Assembly (NCBI GenBank): GCA_022393335.1
Contig: JAJEKB010021031.1
Span: 467,443-531,442, forward strand
Direction of reading: 5' to 3'
DNA length: 64,000 bases
Origin: Macrotrachela quadricornifera
Taxonomy: Eukaryota; Rotifera; Eurotatoria; Philodinida; Philodinidae
The notes beneath the pieces were generated by a model. It was not told the origin of the DNA and did not search any database. It saw nothing but the letters and a program-made list of their open reading frames with translations. The translations under genes were made by a program, and so were the position numbers. This document shows positions 46,763-60,088 of the stretch, in pieces; the first letter of the stretch is position 1, and every line of letters begins with the position of its first letter.

Positions 46763-47858
46763 GAGTCCATTATAGGATCAATTGAAAAAACATAGGAAAT
46801 CTAGTCATACTACGAAGCCAGTATTGTTTATTTCATTTGTATAAAGTTAAATAAGAATTGAGAATGGCAGCTGTTTAGTTCACATATAAATGCGGCTGAA
46901 AGAAAGAAATATTTGATTTTTATTTCACTTTAAGCATAGTCACTCAAGGTCGTCAAATGCATGTTGATAAAAATCAATACTTCATAATGAATAGAATTTT
47001 ACATTTCAACATATAAGATAAGAGCTGACTTCCAGTGATTAATGATGAAGTTTTTTCCAATTTATTTTATCGCGATATATTTATCGAAGAGATTAAATAT
47101 CAATAAATAGCCAATAACAAAATTGGAACAAATATGATTTCGATGTTTGTTAAATAATGAAGGAAACTTAATTAATCCAGTGAACTTATTGTATTTCTAG
47201 AGTAGAATGAAAAATTCTATATACATTAGTCTCAATCTTGTTCTCTCTATTTGATGCAAGAAGAAATATCGAAACTTGATTAAAACTTCAAAAGAAGTTT
47301 TTCGATATTGTTACCATCAGAAAACTATTTTCTAGCTCCAAACACTCAAAGAGTTTCCGAGTCACTTCCGAAAACGAATTTGGGTTTGGAACGATCGGAA
47401 ATTTGTTTGATCGGTTTCTCACAATACGGAACTTTTTTAATTTTAGAGTTCGAATCATTTCAAAATCGTATATTTTGTGCATTTTACAATAATTCGTTTA
47501 ACTCACTATGCTTTATTCCTTCTGATGATATACTTATGGAGGTCATTCAGACTGAAAAAAAGAATTAATTCAATATCGAATTAAGCAATGTGATTGATGC
47601 ATTAAAATTTAAATCGTCTAAAAAAGATGACTTATTCGTTTGATTTTTTCCAGTCTGGATGATCCCTATATATGAAAATTCCTGGGAAAAAAAGAAAATA
47701 GTATTGATCAATGATTTGATTGGACAATATATGAATGCACCCTTTGTTTAAATGAGTTCATTCTATTCTATTGTTCAATGATATCAAAGATCATAAGCGT
47801 AAACAAAGGATATTCATTGATATATAATGTATCTATATTGACAAAAGTGTTGTAGTCA
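46763..47858. other. Non-coding interval upstream of the F-box gene
   Basis: No credible gene. Overlapping frames on both strands at 47288-47568 have no recognisable content. The last few hundred bases should hold the F-box gene promoter. Confidence 0.4.
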
Positions 47859-50236
47859 ATGTTAAACATGAACCGATCTGTTATTCATCTTACTGATCTA
47901 CCAAATGAAATCTTATTATATATTTTAAATAAACTTAACAATGTTGACGTTCTTTATTCATTATTTGATATTAAGAATGAACGACTTGACAGTATAATAC
48001 GACAGAAGATTTATTCAAATATTCTCAATTTTACATCAATTATTGATAAGACAATAATAATTGATCGATTTTGTCTGGATATATTACCTCGAATTTGTTC
48101 TAATATTAAATGTCTGATTGTTGAACCAGTTTTGATGGAACGTATTCTTCTTGCTACTCATTATCCGAATTTGAATGAATTAAAAATATTTAATTTTCGA
48201 CTTAATAATTCATTACATTATTTAACAGGTAAGAAATTATTCGTTCTAATTCAAAATTCTATTGTATTTCAATTTAGATAATCCATCGTTTCGATATATT
48301 TTCAAAGAACAGATAACAAAACTTGAACTTATCAATATGGACGTTGATGGTGAAGAAAGATCATCAAAAGAATATACAAAAACAGTTTATGCACATATTT
48401 TGATTTATTTTAAAAAATTAACGCATTTCAATGTAAGTCCAACAACGATTTGTGGATATCCAAGTTTATCAATTTGTTATTTACCATCAAATACATTTTC
48501 TTCGTTAATTCTTACTTATTTATCTATTAATGTGAGAACTTTTACTGATTGTCTTTGTTTACTTGATGGTCGTCTCAGTCAATTAAGTACACTTATTGTT
48601 CAAATTTATTCGATGAAAACGAATCTATCAATTGTTCACAATTTGGTATGCATTTTTTGTCCTTTTCAAGCTTCTAGAGTTTTCAGTTTTGTAATTAGAA
48701 GGAGATTTCGAAAAACTTTCTTAGCAAAGTCGCTATTAAACTAAACTATGAAACTCATATTTTCCTAGAAAGTGCACTATATGACTTTTCAGAAATGTTC
48801 ATGCCCGTAGGGGAAGGTATTTTTTGGAGTAAAATGCACAAACACCGAAATCTGAACACAATGAGATTCGACAAATATGATCGATTAGTGAAGACAATTA
48901 CAGTCGGAAAAGTTAAAATATTTTTCTAACAACTATCACGGTAGCGGTTAGTTTTCACCTGCAATGGATATCTCTGTAAGCAAAACGTGTAGTGTTCTTG
49001 ATTGCTCTCTTCATCGTCGTTTCCTCTCGGTATTTGGGAAAACTTATAGGATGATCTCCACATTTAATCCTCTTTCTGTTACCATAAAAGTGCACACCAT
49101 AACCTTTGACATTCGTTTCTAATGTCTGTAATAAAGAGAGCAGTGAGTCAGGAAACTTCCGCTTAGTATTTTCTTGGAAAAATATTCTGTAGAAGTTCTT
49201 TTATATTTCTAAAGTTTGTCTTGAAATTAATGATGTCTTTCATGAGAATCAAAATTGCTCATCTTCTTATGTTATGTGAGAAAACAAATGAGCAATTAAA
49301 TCTTTCTATAATAATCCGAACAGATACTCATTTCAAATCTGCTGTATCTATTATTTAATATAAAATTGAAATATTTTTTACTTATAGGATAATTTACCTA
49401 ATCTGAAGTGTTTTTCATTAATATATTATGGTTTAATTGAAATATATGATAATAAAATAGTATCTCTTCTTCGTCGTATGTTGTATCTGGAAAAATTAAC
49501 ATTGTATATTCGTATTTCTTATCAAGATGTATTCATTGATCCAATTTCTCTTCTAAATCAATTTTCTAAACATATGTCACGACTTAATTCATTCAAATTT
49601 TATATTAATACTCAGAACAAGAAAGATGATTTAGTGCATTATTTGTTCAATAATTCTATTAAACAAAATTCTATGAATATAAGACATGAAGAAGTATCAA
49701 ATATTGTTTGTTTTCTTGGTGTGAGAGCTATAAATAATGTCTTTACGATTCCTTTCGAGTTTGCCAAGCTGATGTATATTGGTAATAAATTTCCAAATAT
49801 TATATTTAATAATGTCATTGAATTATGGGTACGTGATGAAATTCAATTTGAACATGAATTCTTTCTACGAATAGCTCAAGCTTTTCCACTGTTGAAATAT
49901 TTTTATGTTTCCGATCTTACACTATTCATAAATGATGATGCGAATAAATTATCTGATAACATTCAATTACATCAAATCGTTGTATATCCTCATCTTACTC
50001 TACTTGACATTCACAAGATTGGTACTTATTATGTTGAACAATTTTTAAATGAAACCAAAACACATCTACCTTGTCTGGCTGAATTAAGACTTTCAAAATA
50101 TGAAGATTTAAGAATTGTCACAAAAGATTTCACAAGAGAAGAAACACGACGTAATTGTGCCAATGTAACACGATTAATTACTGGTATAGAAATTGTTGGT
50201 TCGAAAGACTATCATACTTATTTTCCTTTGCTGTAA
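47859..50236 (+). CDS. F-box protein with leucine-rich-like C-terminus, three exons
   Basis: Exons 47859-48228, 48278-48645 and 49388-50236 are joined by GT-AG introns of 49 and 742 bp whose phases fit, giving about 528 residues (or 525 from the ATG at 47868). The N-terminus has an F-box (HLTDLPNEILLYILNKLNNVD), which would bind Skp1 in an SCF ubiquitin ligase. The rest is a series of Leu/Ile-rich strands (YPNLNELKIFNF, FKKLTHFNV, LYLEKLTLYI, LPCLAELRLSKYED), a degenerate LRR-type substrate region. This architecture is much expanded in bdelloids. The frame is intact and no membrane segment is seen. Confidence 0.85.
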
Positions 50237-50799
50237 CTTTTTCTAAAAGAATTTAAAAAATCAAACAATCATTTCGTTTGTAACAAACAATAAATATCAA
50301 ATAACGCTCATCTGGGAATCTGCTCAGTTCTTTTTCGTAGAAAGACACTTCAAATTACTAAATTGAAGAGAAAAATGACAAATTCCCCAGTGATCAGCCA
50401 GCTTTCATACGCGGAAAACGTACTTATCCAACTTTCTGCTGGAAAAAACAACGAAAAATGCGAATTAGACAGATTACTGTCAAAATTCACCATAAGATTT
50501 CAAAAAATTGGCAGAAAGTATTTGAAATTTTCCCAGAAAGCCAACCATGTTTTCCATTTCTGATGGGGAAAATCCCCCCCCCCCCTAATCGGTAAGCCTG
50601 GATATAGTATATATACAGTCCTGGTCACAATTATAAGAACAGACCGTTTTTCATGTTTTTTCAATTTTTTCATGTATTTTTTTTCGAGTGATGACGAACT
50701 ATAAGTGTAAAGATATGTATTTTAGTGTGATCTTTCCGATGGTATAGTCGAATTTCCTCATTTTCAATTTTAAGTTGCAGAAAATTGAAAACTACTAGA
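50237..50799. other. Short intergenic interval with a Tc1-like end
   Basis: TACAGTCCTGGTCACAATTA at 50614, followed by AAGAACAGACCG, resembles a Tc1-type terminal repeat; no partner end was found. A C13 homopolymer lies at about 50573-50585. Confidence 0.5.
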
Positions 50800-51001
50800 A
50801 GTACAGATAATGCTGATGATTAAAATAATTTGAAATAGAATTTTTTATTAAAAATTTATTATCAAATATTTCTTTTTAATATTCAATTTAGTTCTATATA
50901 CATTAAATTTGAATAAAAAAATAAATAAATTCGTAAAATTTGAAGGAACAAAGAAAGATAAAATGTTAGTTATAAATATAATATTAAAAATTGAATTTAG
51001 C

Positions 51002-51226
51002 CAATGTAAGGGAAGTTAGCTACAGATTCAAGTTTTTCTCCAAACGATTCGTTCCATCTATCGTGCCACTTGTTGAATGTGGTGTGCCAGATAGAACTTG
51101 ATGAACTCTATCTATAGATAGAGCTCATCAAGTTCTATCTGACACGCTACATTCAACAAGTGGCACGATAGACGGAACGAATCGTTTGGAGAAAAACTTG
51201 AATCTGTCGCTAACTTCTCTTATATT
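51002..51226. mobile_element. 225-bp foldback MITE
   Basis: Two arms of about 100 bp are near-perfect inverted copies (ACGATTCGTTCC..., CCACTTGTTGAATG... and complements), centred near 51115 at CTATCTATAGATAG. Copy A lacks it: there GAATTTAGC joins TGTGAAATTTCC directly. Confidence 0.9.
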
Positions 51227-52704
51227 ATAACTGTGACATTTCCATGTTTATCAATTGTGACTGTAGGAGCAGGATCATCAACCATAACGTCCAATAGTAT
51301 ATCCCATTTTTTAACTAATCCAGCTTTTACCCATGGATCATTTTGTGCAAATTTTTCTAAATCATCTTCTGTTGCATCATCGAAATAATAAGATCCATCA
51401 ACTTTTGGAAGACCTTGTCTTTCCATTCTTTCAATCGATGAAAGTAAATGAGCATTGATTTTACCATTCATTTCTGATGAATTACTTTTTACATACTCAT
51501 CATGAGATGATCGAAGTTTATTCAACTTGTTTTTTATATTAAAATGATGACAAAATTCATATGTAAGCATTTGCATTGAATGTGGAAATATGGTTTTTTC
51601 ATGTTTATCATTGTTTGATAAATAGTCTGAAACTAAATAAATACATTTCAAATGATAATACATCATACAATCTCATTTATTTCAAGACTAATATTCTTAT
51701 TATGCTAATACATTAGGATTACTTAAATATGTTTCGCGTCCGATAGTTATGTTCTATTGTCTGAAATTATATGGAGCGTGGTTTTTTTCATTTGATTAAA
51801 CAACTGTGTAAGAAAACACGCGTTCCGTCCAATTTCATATGATGAAACATAGCTGTTAACTATTTTGATAAGTTAATCAAACACGAAAAAACAATAGCAT
51901 CTTACATATTACGACAAGGTTATATTCTCTTGTCTAACATATCCATGGTCCAATTATGATCACTAAAACTGATCTATGAATGTCTGGAAATATTTATGAA
52001 ATAGTTGATCTGATGTAAAATTTTATGTTGAATCGGAATTTTAAGTTAGATTAATGATAAATACATAGGAAGTCCAGTTAGTGGATAATGGTTGTTTCGA
52101 AGAACTTTCAGAACCAATGTCTTCATTATTAATTTGGAACAGAAGTTGTGTTTTCTTGAATAGTTTGACGAAATTTAGTTTTAAAAAAATATTACAAAAC
52201 CAAGATCTTATCACAAGATATTAAGATCTTGGTTACATAATATTCCACTAGAGTTCCTTATTCCATCAACATTGCCTGTCTTCAGAATACGATTATAATT
52301 TGATCTTCGTACTAACCTTCACCTCAAGATTATTGTTTATCTTCGTTTTTTTTTTGTCTAAAATAGCTTTTGTATAATGGAATCTATCTATGAATACATC
52401 TATTAGATGACTATTATACTTTAATAAACACTCTTCGCAATATTCTAAAATATTTTTTTTACTAGTTTAGAATTGATTATCAATATAAATGAATTATTTA
52501 ATTATAAATACAAATATTTTAGTCTGAAATTATTCTATTAATATAAAATGAATATATATTCTTAATGAATTCTTATCTTTAAGAAGTCTTATGTAGAAAT
52601 TTTTCATTAAGATTCACTATTCAAACAAGAAGATGGTATTGAAAATAATAAATCTATTCATTTATATGAGTAAAATACTTACGAGATGAATGATGATGAT
52701 CCAT
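51220..52704 (-). CDS. YCII-like small protein, copy B (two exons)
   Basis: Exon 1 is 52683-52704 (MDHHHSS plus one base) and exon 2 is 51220-51626, with the same phase and splice sites as copy A across a 1,056-bp intron. The product is 142 residues and aligns with copy A along its length, keeping YYFDDATEDDLEKFAQNDPW and VKAGLVKKW. The foldback MITE has replaced the end: copy A ends NFTAKFNF, copy B ends NVTVII, with the stop codon inside the MITE. The frame is otherwise intact, so both copies may be active. Confidence 0.65.
52040..52330. other. Copy-B-specific insertion with hairpin
   Basis: Absent from copy A. It contains AACCAAGATCTTA ... TAAGATCTTGGTT, a perfect 13-bp stem with a loop of about 10 nt (52197-52237). 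It could be a small transposon; no TSD was identified. Confidence 0.5.
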
Positions 52705-53222
52705 TTTGATTAATAATTATATATGAAGATTTAATCGAATATTGATACGCAGTTATGTTTCAAATATATTATAAAAATCTTTTATTTTTAGACTGTATAA
52801 ACTATAATAGTCATCGAACTGATATATATATATATACATAGGAATCGATAAAGCGGCTTTTAGCATAGGATGAATACCTCTATTAAGGAGAAAAACCCTA
52901 TTACGTATATTATCGTATTTTAATATTCAAACAAATAATGGGATTCCTATTTACGTCACTAATAATGAACAAAAAATACTCTGTGTCATAAATATGTATT
53001 ATTCCTCTTACTGATCTATGAATACATTTTTTTTACTGTAGGTGAGGGATAAATCATGAGTCATTTTTGCACATTTTCCTGATAACACATACAGGTTATA
53101 TTTATCCATTCGCACATTTATTTTTCATATATAATCAAAAATTTTTTATTCTTACTTAGGTGTATCCAAAAGTAGTGACGAAGGTATCTTTTTTTTCTTA
53201 TAGAAAGATTGTGAAAGAATAA

Positions 53223-53850
53223 AAAAACAAGTTACGTTCTTTCTCGTAGAAATATTCTGTTTAGTTAATAATTATTAAATAAAAAACTAATATCAGATAT
53301 ACACTATCTACTTCTAATTACCTTGGCTCAACTTTTATAGAAAAATATTAATAATTAATTATGGAAATAAAAATGACAGATGAAAAACGAATTGGTCTAT
53401 TATAAGAAAAAAAAAACATTGATTTCGCAGTATCAAACTTTTATTGTTCAGAACTTTGTCAGTTTTTGGCCACTAAAAATGCAACTGTGAAATTAGTTAT
53501 CCTGTGTAAATTTTCAAGCTTTTCACGCTGCATCTTCCAACATATTTAATTTTTTAAATGAAATATATTTAAGGGTTGAAATATGAAATGCAAAGTTCTC
53601 TCATTCAATAGCAAGTTGCATGCACATCAAATAAAAGAAACAATGGATTACAAAAAAGTACAAGACTTAGAAGTCAGAAGTTTTTCACATAATCCTATAT
53701 ATGTCTAAGCATTAGAACAAAATACTTCAAATCAAATTGAACTTCTTAAAAAATGTTTAAAAAAATCAATAGAAAAAATAAAATTGACGAAAGTTAGTGT
53801 ATAATATTATTGTAAAAATGAGTCAATGACGATAAAAGTAGAAGAGATAA
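53223..53850. other. Non-coding interval
   Basis: No supported feature; contains the 3' flank of the EF-hand gene. Confidence 0.4.
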
Positions 53851-56800
53851 TCAATCTTCTTCTTGTTCTCCTTGACGCCAAGCTAAAGGAAGTAATACAA
53901 GACCCATATATAAAGTTCCATGCAGACTTGTAACAAGCTGTTCAATTTCATTATTTTCCTTGACCATTTTACGAAATTCATCTTCAGACATTTCTGTCTT
54001 GTTACCAAAGGTCTTGTCCACAATATTCTTGATCTTTTCCATCAAAGCTTCATTTGATATAACTTCGTTAGTTTCATCTCTACCAAACTTTCGTATAAAT
54101 ATTGAGATAATATTAGTAATCTCATCTTTGGTCAGAAGACCATCGTGATTCGAGTCACATAATTTGAAAAGACATTTTATTCCTTGGTTTGGATCTTCCT
54201 TGCAGATAAATGCAATAGCTAACATATGTTCATACGCATCAATTGTACCTTAAAGAAATCTCATTTAGAATTCTCTTCTATTCGAAAATGATTAGTATTT
54301 ATATAGAACAAAAATTCAATTTTCCTTTTTTTACTTCAGGCAAAAGATCTTCTATATTATCTCCTATTGACCTTATAACATACTTGAAGAGAATGAAAAA
54401 AATCAAGATTCTTCACAAAATATTTTTGAAACAATAATAGTGCTAACTTATTGATCAAGAGTTCAATTAGAATTAAATCAAAGTTGAAGTAAGCATTTAG
54501 AAAAATAGATTTGAAACAGAACACGCCCGGAATTGTTATTCTTCTCTAATTTACATCAATGAAAGGCGCCACTGATGAAATTTTCTAAACTATTGGATAA
54601 CTTTCCAGGAATAAAGTTGCCGAAAACCATTCTTCTTTAGCTTATACAGAAACCGAAATACATATAATTTACTGTCACATTAACTGTACAACCTTTATTG
54701 AGTTTTTAAACTGTTTAGAAATCAATTATTCCAGTTTCAAATTAAGCGTATATCTATGTGCAATACTGCTGAAAAAACTAGTAGCATATAATAAAAGGGA
54801 TTTCGAAGAAAACTATGTCACGGTTTCAACATATTGTATAGAGAGCTCTAGATACTAACTCCGACTGAAGGATGAAAAAACTACAATTTAATAGAGCCTC
54901 TTTGTTCATAATAAGAGATTTGAGATATGTGGCAGTATTGTCTTCGCAATCGCTCATCTACGATAACTAGTTTTTTCAACAGTGGTACATTTTAGACAAG
55001 GTAAAAACTGAATTTTTGCTGCAAAAACACAAGAGAGAGATCATATAGCTTTGAAAATCCGATTATTGACATCAAAATTTTTGTATATCGTGGTATGTTT
55101 ATGATTCATGCATCTAAGTAAGATTGGCCTATTGGAATCTCTTTTGAGATGCTGATTCGAATTGTAATAAGAATCGTTAATTGTCTTTGAACGACAATGT
55201 AAAAAAAGTGAAAAAAAATGTACCTGAATGATCATGATCCATGAGAGTAAATAAGAAATTGAGAACATGTTCCACTTTTGAGTCGCTTTCAATCTTCTCG
55301 TTGAACTGGTTGAGGAACTCTTCTCTTGTTATAGCACCGTTGGGATATTTGGTTAAACACCTTTCTAAAAACACAAGACAATTATGATATGAATTCCTTG
55401 TTAATTTTGAGCAAAAAACACCATAAAAGTATGAATTCTCAACGAAATTATAGACAAAAGCTGAGGATGAGGGTGAAAAACGATTTGAGAATCGGATACA
55501 TTCTCGTTATGGATTGCCTTCCTGAAAAAAATCATCTGATGGAAGAACATTCTTAGGTATAATATGCTGATCCAGCTCTTATTTTGCTTATAAGTAAGAT
55601 TGGATGAGATTGATCCCAAAAGGATTTGTATCCGCATCCTCCAAAGTAAGAGTTTATATCTCAAGAAGCAAAAATATTCATTTGAGCTGATGTTTTTTAT
55701 TATTTTCTAAAGAGTTGAAAACTTATCTATGAGCAATGTTTCAGGTGAAAACCTAACAAATAAGTTTTCTATTAATATCAGACCTGTACGTTACAAACTC
55801 CAGTAAAATGACCGTAACAAGTAACAAATTCAGCTATAAACCATTCGATAACTGCCAATTGCGTAAGACGAAGATAGTTTGAATATAGTCACAATTGCTC
55901 ATAACTATTCATTACTCAAAAATATGTCTGCAATTCGTTCAAGTATAAGTAAAAGATTTGAGAAACTCAATCTTCAGAGAAATGAATGTCGAAGATATAG
56001 TTGAAAAAAGAACTGATGTACATTCATATTAATCTATATGCTGATGTCATGTCTAAACAATTATATTAAACTAATAGTGATTTACAGAAAAAAATTCTGA
56101 TTACACACCTATACAAAAAATTTTTTTTATTCATTTGAAATAGTGTCTGACATGAATTACTTTTATTTTATTTGAATTCATTATGGATACTTTTGCATTT
56201 ATATACTGATAGAAAAAGTTTCTAAGAAAACCACTTGTTACTAAATAGTGGTATTTGAACACTACGATTTTGTATGTTTTGATGAAACTGATCTCAATCA
56301 TTAAATAGCAATTACATCCCATATAACAGCTTTTCAATTGGCAACAACAATAATTCACATATTGAATTATCGTTAGTGTCCATAGAACATGACTCTGTTA
56401 TATGAAAGTGACTTTAGAGTATATTGGACTTTGAAATGTCTGCCACATAATGTACACTCACGAAACCATGGTTTTTCATGACTTAATATCGGGCATTATG
56501 TAGAAACCAAATAAAAAGTATGACTTCTATGATTCAATTCAAGCAACACAAATCGCGATTATTTAAGTGTCAGTTTTCTTCGAAGAATTTTTTCTTGAAA
56601 ACTATCAGAATGTTCTAGTGATTGACTCCAATAGAAAAAATCTGGAAAGCACTATGAATAAATAGGTAAATGCAGGTTTTTCTAATATTTTTTGTATAAC
56701 TTAAAAGAATAAGCTTTTATTTCATTACTATTGGTAGTTATGAAATGATTCAGGTTGTTATTGCACAATAACTATTAGGATATTTTGAAAAAAAATCGTG

Positions 56801-56901
56801 CAATCATCGATAGACTTACTATAACTTTCACGAATCTTGTCTTCACTTTCGCCTATTATCTCTACCAGAGTGTTCAATTGAGCCTGGGTTAATTCGGACA
56901 T
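53851..56901 (-). CDS. EF-hand calcium-binding protein, three exons
   Basis: Exons 56820-56901 (MSELTQAQLNTLVEIIG...), 55224-55364 and 53851-54248 join in phase to give 206 residues. Two canonical 12-residue EF loops are visible: DHDHSGTIDAYE, split by intron 2, and DSNHDGLLTKDE, about 35 residues later. Helical flanks (FLFTLMDHD, AYEHMLAI, LFKLCDS, ITNIISIFI) fit paired EF-hands. The C-terminus is short and acidic (EQEED), and there is no myristoylation-type MG start. It resembles calmodulin/NCS/calcineurin-B-like sensors in size, but I cannot assign a subfamily. The introns are long (975 and 1,455 bp) and hold no other gene that I can see. Confidence 0.85.
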
Positions 56902-58184
56902 GTTGTTATTTGTTTTTGCTGTTTCAACCGTGCAGGCTATATTGTCAATAATTCAAACAGAATGCAATATGTTGATTGAAGAGTGAAAAAAAAAGTCCTG
57001 TATTTGTTCGATTGCTATTCATCTTTTGAAATTGCTTAGAAGAAAATAAACGATGAATTAATATGTGTAAATGTATCAAGGTAGCAACCAATGTCAATTA
57101 TAAAGTCTAATAGTTGTTAAAGAAAAAGAAAAAAATCTGTTGACAATTATTCGAGTTGCGAACACTCACAAAACAGTTATTACATACAAGGCAACAGATG
57201 ATTTACTTATATTACAAGATGTCATACTGACCTGCAAAATTCATAAGAAGAAACCCCTATAGATTTGTTTTGATAGTTTCTTCAATATTCGAAATGAAAA
57301 GCTCATACATGATAGTTATGCTGCTTCTCGTCGTATTTAACATAATATTAAAATGTTCAGAAAATTGTTATATTTTGCATGTATCTCAACTAAAGGAAAC
57401 GATAGCACCTTGATATTTTATAAAAGATGCACCGTCGAAAGTTCTATAAAAGCTGTAAAAATTGTATAGACAAATACTTATTGCGAAATAAAACAGTCTG
57501 ACAACGTTGCTATTATCCTTTTGAGAATTATTATGCCATTTTTTCTAAGCAGTGAAATTCGATTTCTTTTGTTGTATTTTCTATTCAAAATTTTTTCATA
57601 TTAAACAGATGTTTATATTTAGTACTTGACCTCTACTATGCAGACATATAATGCAACTAAATTAATGTTGTACGGTTTAAAAATATGACTCAAAAGAAAT
57701 ACTTTTAACGACTATCCTATTAATAGTGATGTAATATAGAGTTAATTCTTTTTCTCATTGAAATAATAACAACAATTTTAATATAAAAAATGTATTTTTT
57801 CGAACTCTTAGCAAATAGGATTCTAAGATCCGTATGTGGGGCTTAGCCCTGTCTGACCCACCTCTGGATAAAATGCGAAAGAGAAAGACTGAACTATTGT
57901 TCTACAGAACACAAGAGAATGTCGTAATGGAAACATATTTTTCCTTTATTCGCATGATCTTTTCTCCATTCTGGGTTTTTTCCCAGTCGTTATCACGTTC
58001 TCTTTCATTCCATATATATATAGTATTTCGATTCTTTTTATTTTATCAACTGACATGTTTCGTACAGTCACATGTTGATTAAAGCATAATTAATCATGAT
58101 CAGCAAAATTTTCCAAGTATTATCAAAGTAAAAGACTTTTTCATTGTAGATTATATTTTCTTTGAAACTGAATTCTTGCTCAAT
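56902..58184. other. Divergent intergenic region
   Basis: It separates the minus-strand EF-hand gene from the plus-strand exoribonuclease gene, so both promoters should lie here. No specific element or other gene is recognised. Confidence 0.45.
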
Positions 58185-60088
58185 ATGGGTATTCCAAGTT
58201 TTTATAGTTGGTTATTGCAAGAATATCCAAATATTAAAATACCTTATACAGGAATCATTCTTCCAAATAAAATTCAAGTTAGTTTTACTTGTTTTATTTT
58301 TTATTTAAAATACTTTCTTCTAGTGTGATAATCTTTATCTTGATATGAATCAAATTATTCATAAATGTGCAGCAAAGTCACAGAATGAAGATGAAATTTC
58401 AAAATTAGTTATTGATCATATTGTTGATATATTAAAAATGATTCGTCCACGTCAATTACTTTATATGGCTATGGATGGTGTTACACCACGAGCAAGATTG
58501 ACTCATCAACGTGCAAATCGTTTTCTGAAGACAAAAACTCTTTCTGATGGAATGAAAGAAAAATTTCTAACCAATGATCGACAACAAGTAATGACAATGG
58601 ATACTTTCGATGAATGTAATATTAAACCCGGAACAATATTTATGTCAAAATTATCGAAATATCTTGAAGATTTTATTTTTAATCGTATGAATATGTACAA
58701 GGATACTTGGGGTTTATTAAAGATTATTATCTCTGATGCCAATGTACCTGGTGAGGGTGAACATAAAATAATGGATTTTATTCGTAGACAATCTTTTAAA
58801 AATACATCTCATGTGATTTATGGTTCAGATAGTGATTTAATTCTTCTTGGTTTATTAACACATGAACAACATTTAACAATTTTATGTGAAGAATGTCAAA
58901 CTTGTCGGAACATAGGACATAATACAAGAGATTGTCAAAAAAATAATTCATCATTATCAACAGCAAATAATATAGAAGCAAAATATGTTTTTATTGATGT
59001 ATCAGAATTAAATAGGTTTATTAAAAATAAATTACATCGGTCAGATTTGTTATTTCCAAGGCAACCGGAATGTTCTGTGAATGATTGGGTATTTATTTGT
59101 CTGTTATTTGGAAATGATTTTTTACCCAAATCACCATCAATTGGTTTTTTTGATAATAATATCAATATGAACCATCTAATTGATGTATATCAGAAGAATT
59201 TACAAGACACTAAAGGTTATCTAACAGTAAATGGTATAGTTAATATAGATCACTTACTAAAATTCTTGAAGAAAGTTAGCGAAAAAGATCAAGACGGAAG
59301 ATTTCTTCGTTCTTCATACTATGCAAAGAAATTTGATATGATGAATACTCAGTTAGGAACATTTCCTATTGAAGTTGCTACACATTATGTACAAGCTTTA
59401 TGCTGGATTTTTCAATATTATTATCGTGGTCCACCATCATGGAATTGGTATGTATTCGATATTTTTGAAAACATCATCATTTTAATTATATTTTAGGTGT
59501 TATCCACATTATTATGCTCCATTGGCTGCTGATTTTAATAATATACGAAATGTAACCATATACTTTGATCAAAATACAAAACCATTTCGTCCATTCGAAC
59601 AAATGATGGCGACATTTCCACCTCAAAATGCAAATTATCTTCCGCTAAAATGGCAATCATTAATGTTGGATGAAAATTCTTCTATTATAAAATTTTATCC
59701 AAAAAATTTTTATGTTGATCCTAATGATAAAAAGAAAAAGTCACAATATGTGCCTTTACTTCCATTTATTGATGAAAAACTTTTACTTGAAACTCTTCAA
59801 TCGGTTTATTCAAAATTAACAGAAGAAGAAGAGAAACGTAATCGAATTGATTATGATCGTCTATTTATTCATTTTCAAAATTTAAAGAATCAACAGTTTC
59901 GAGAATTAATTGGTAACGATAATCCAGTTCAATTACAAGATATATTAAACAAACCATTATTTGGGTACGTTTGGCTCGATGATAATGATAATAATGCAGG
60001 AACTCTATTAACTGATCATGAAAATATATCAAATAATCAAGTTATTTATTTCAAATACTCAATTGATCAAACATCAGCAATAAACTGA
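58185..60088 (+). CDS. XRN-type 5'-3' exoribonuclease, compact form
   Basis: Exons 58185-58277, 58324-59447 and 59497-60088 join in phase (GT-AG introns of 46 and 49 bp) to give 602 residues. The N-terminus MGIPSFYSWLLQEYP and the acidic motifs DNLYLDMNQIIH, MAMDGVTPRAR, PGEGEHKIMDF, YGSDSDLILLG and CLLFGNDFLP are those of the XRN nuclease core. A CCHC zinc knuckle (CQTCRNIGHNTRDC) points to the nuclear XRN2/Rat1 type rather than XRN1. GPPSWNWCYPHYYAPLAADF crosses the second intron and is also conserved. It is shorter than XRN2 (about 950 residues as I recall), lacking much of the C-terminus. It would degrade 5'-monophosphate RNA. The frame is intact. Confidence 0.9.

Larger units (their letters stand above)
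50800..53222. repeat. Segmental duplication, copy B
   Basis: Duplicate of copy A about 10 kb away in direct orientation. Specific to this copy are a foldback MITE at the gene's stop codon (51002-51226) and an insertion of about 270 bp at 52040-52330. Confidence 0.9.

Noticed and set aside
47288..47568. Overlapping open frames on both strands upstream of the F-box gene
   Set aside because: Neither has recognisable motifs or splice connections; overlap on both strands suggests chance openness.
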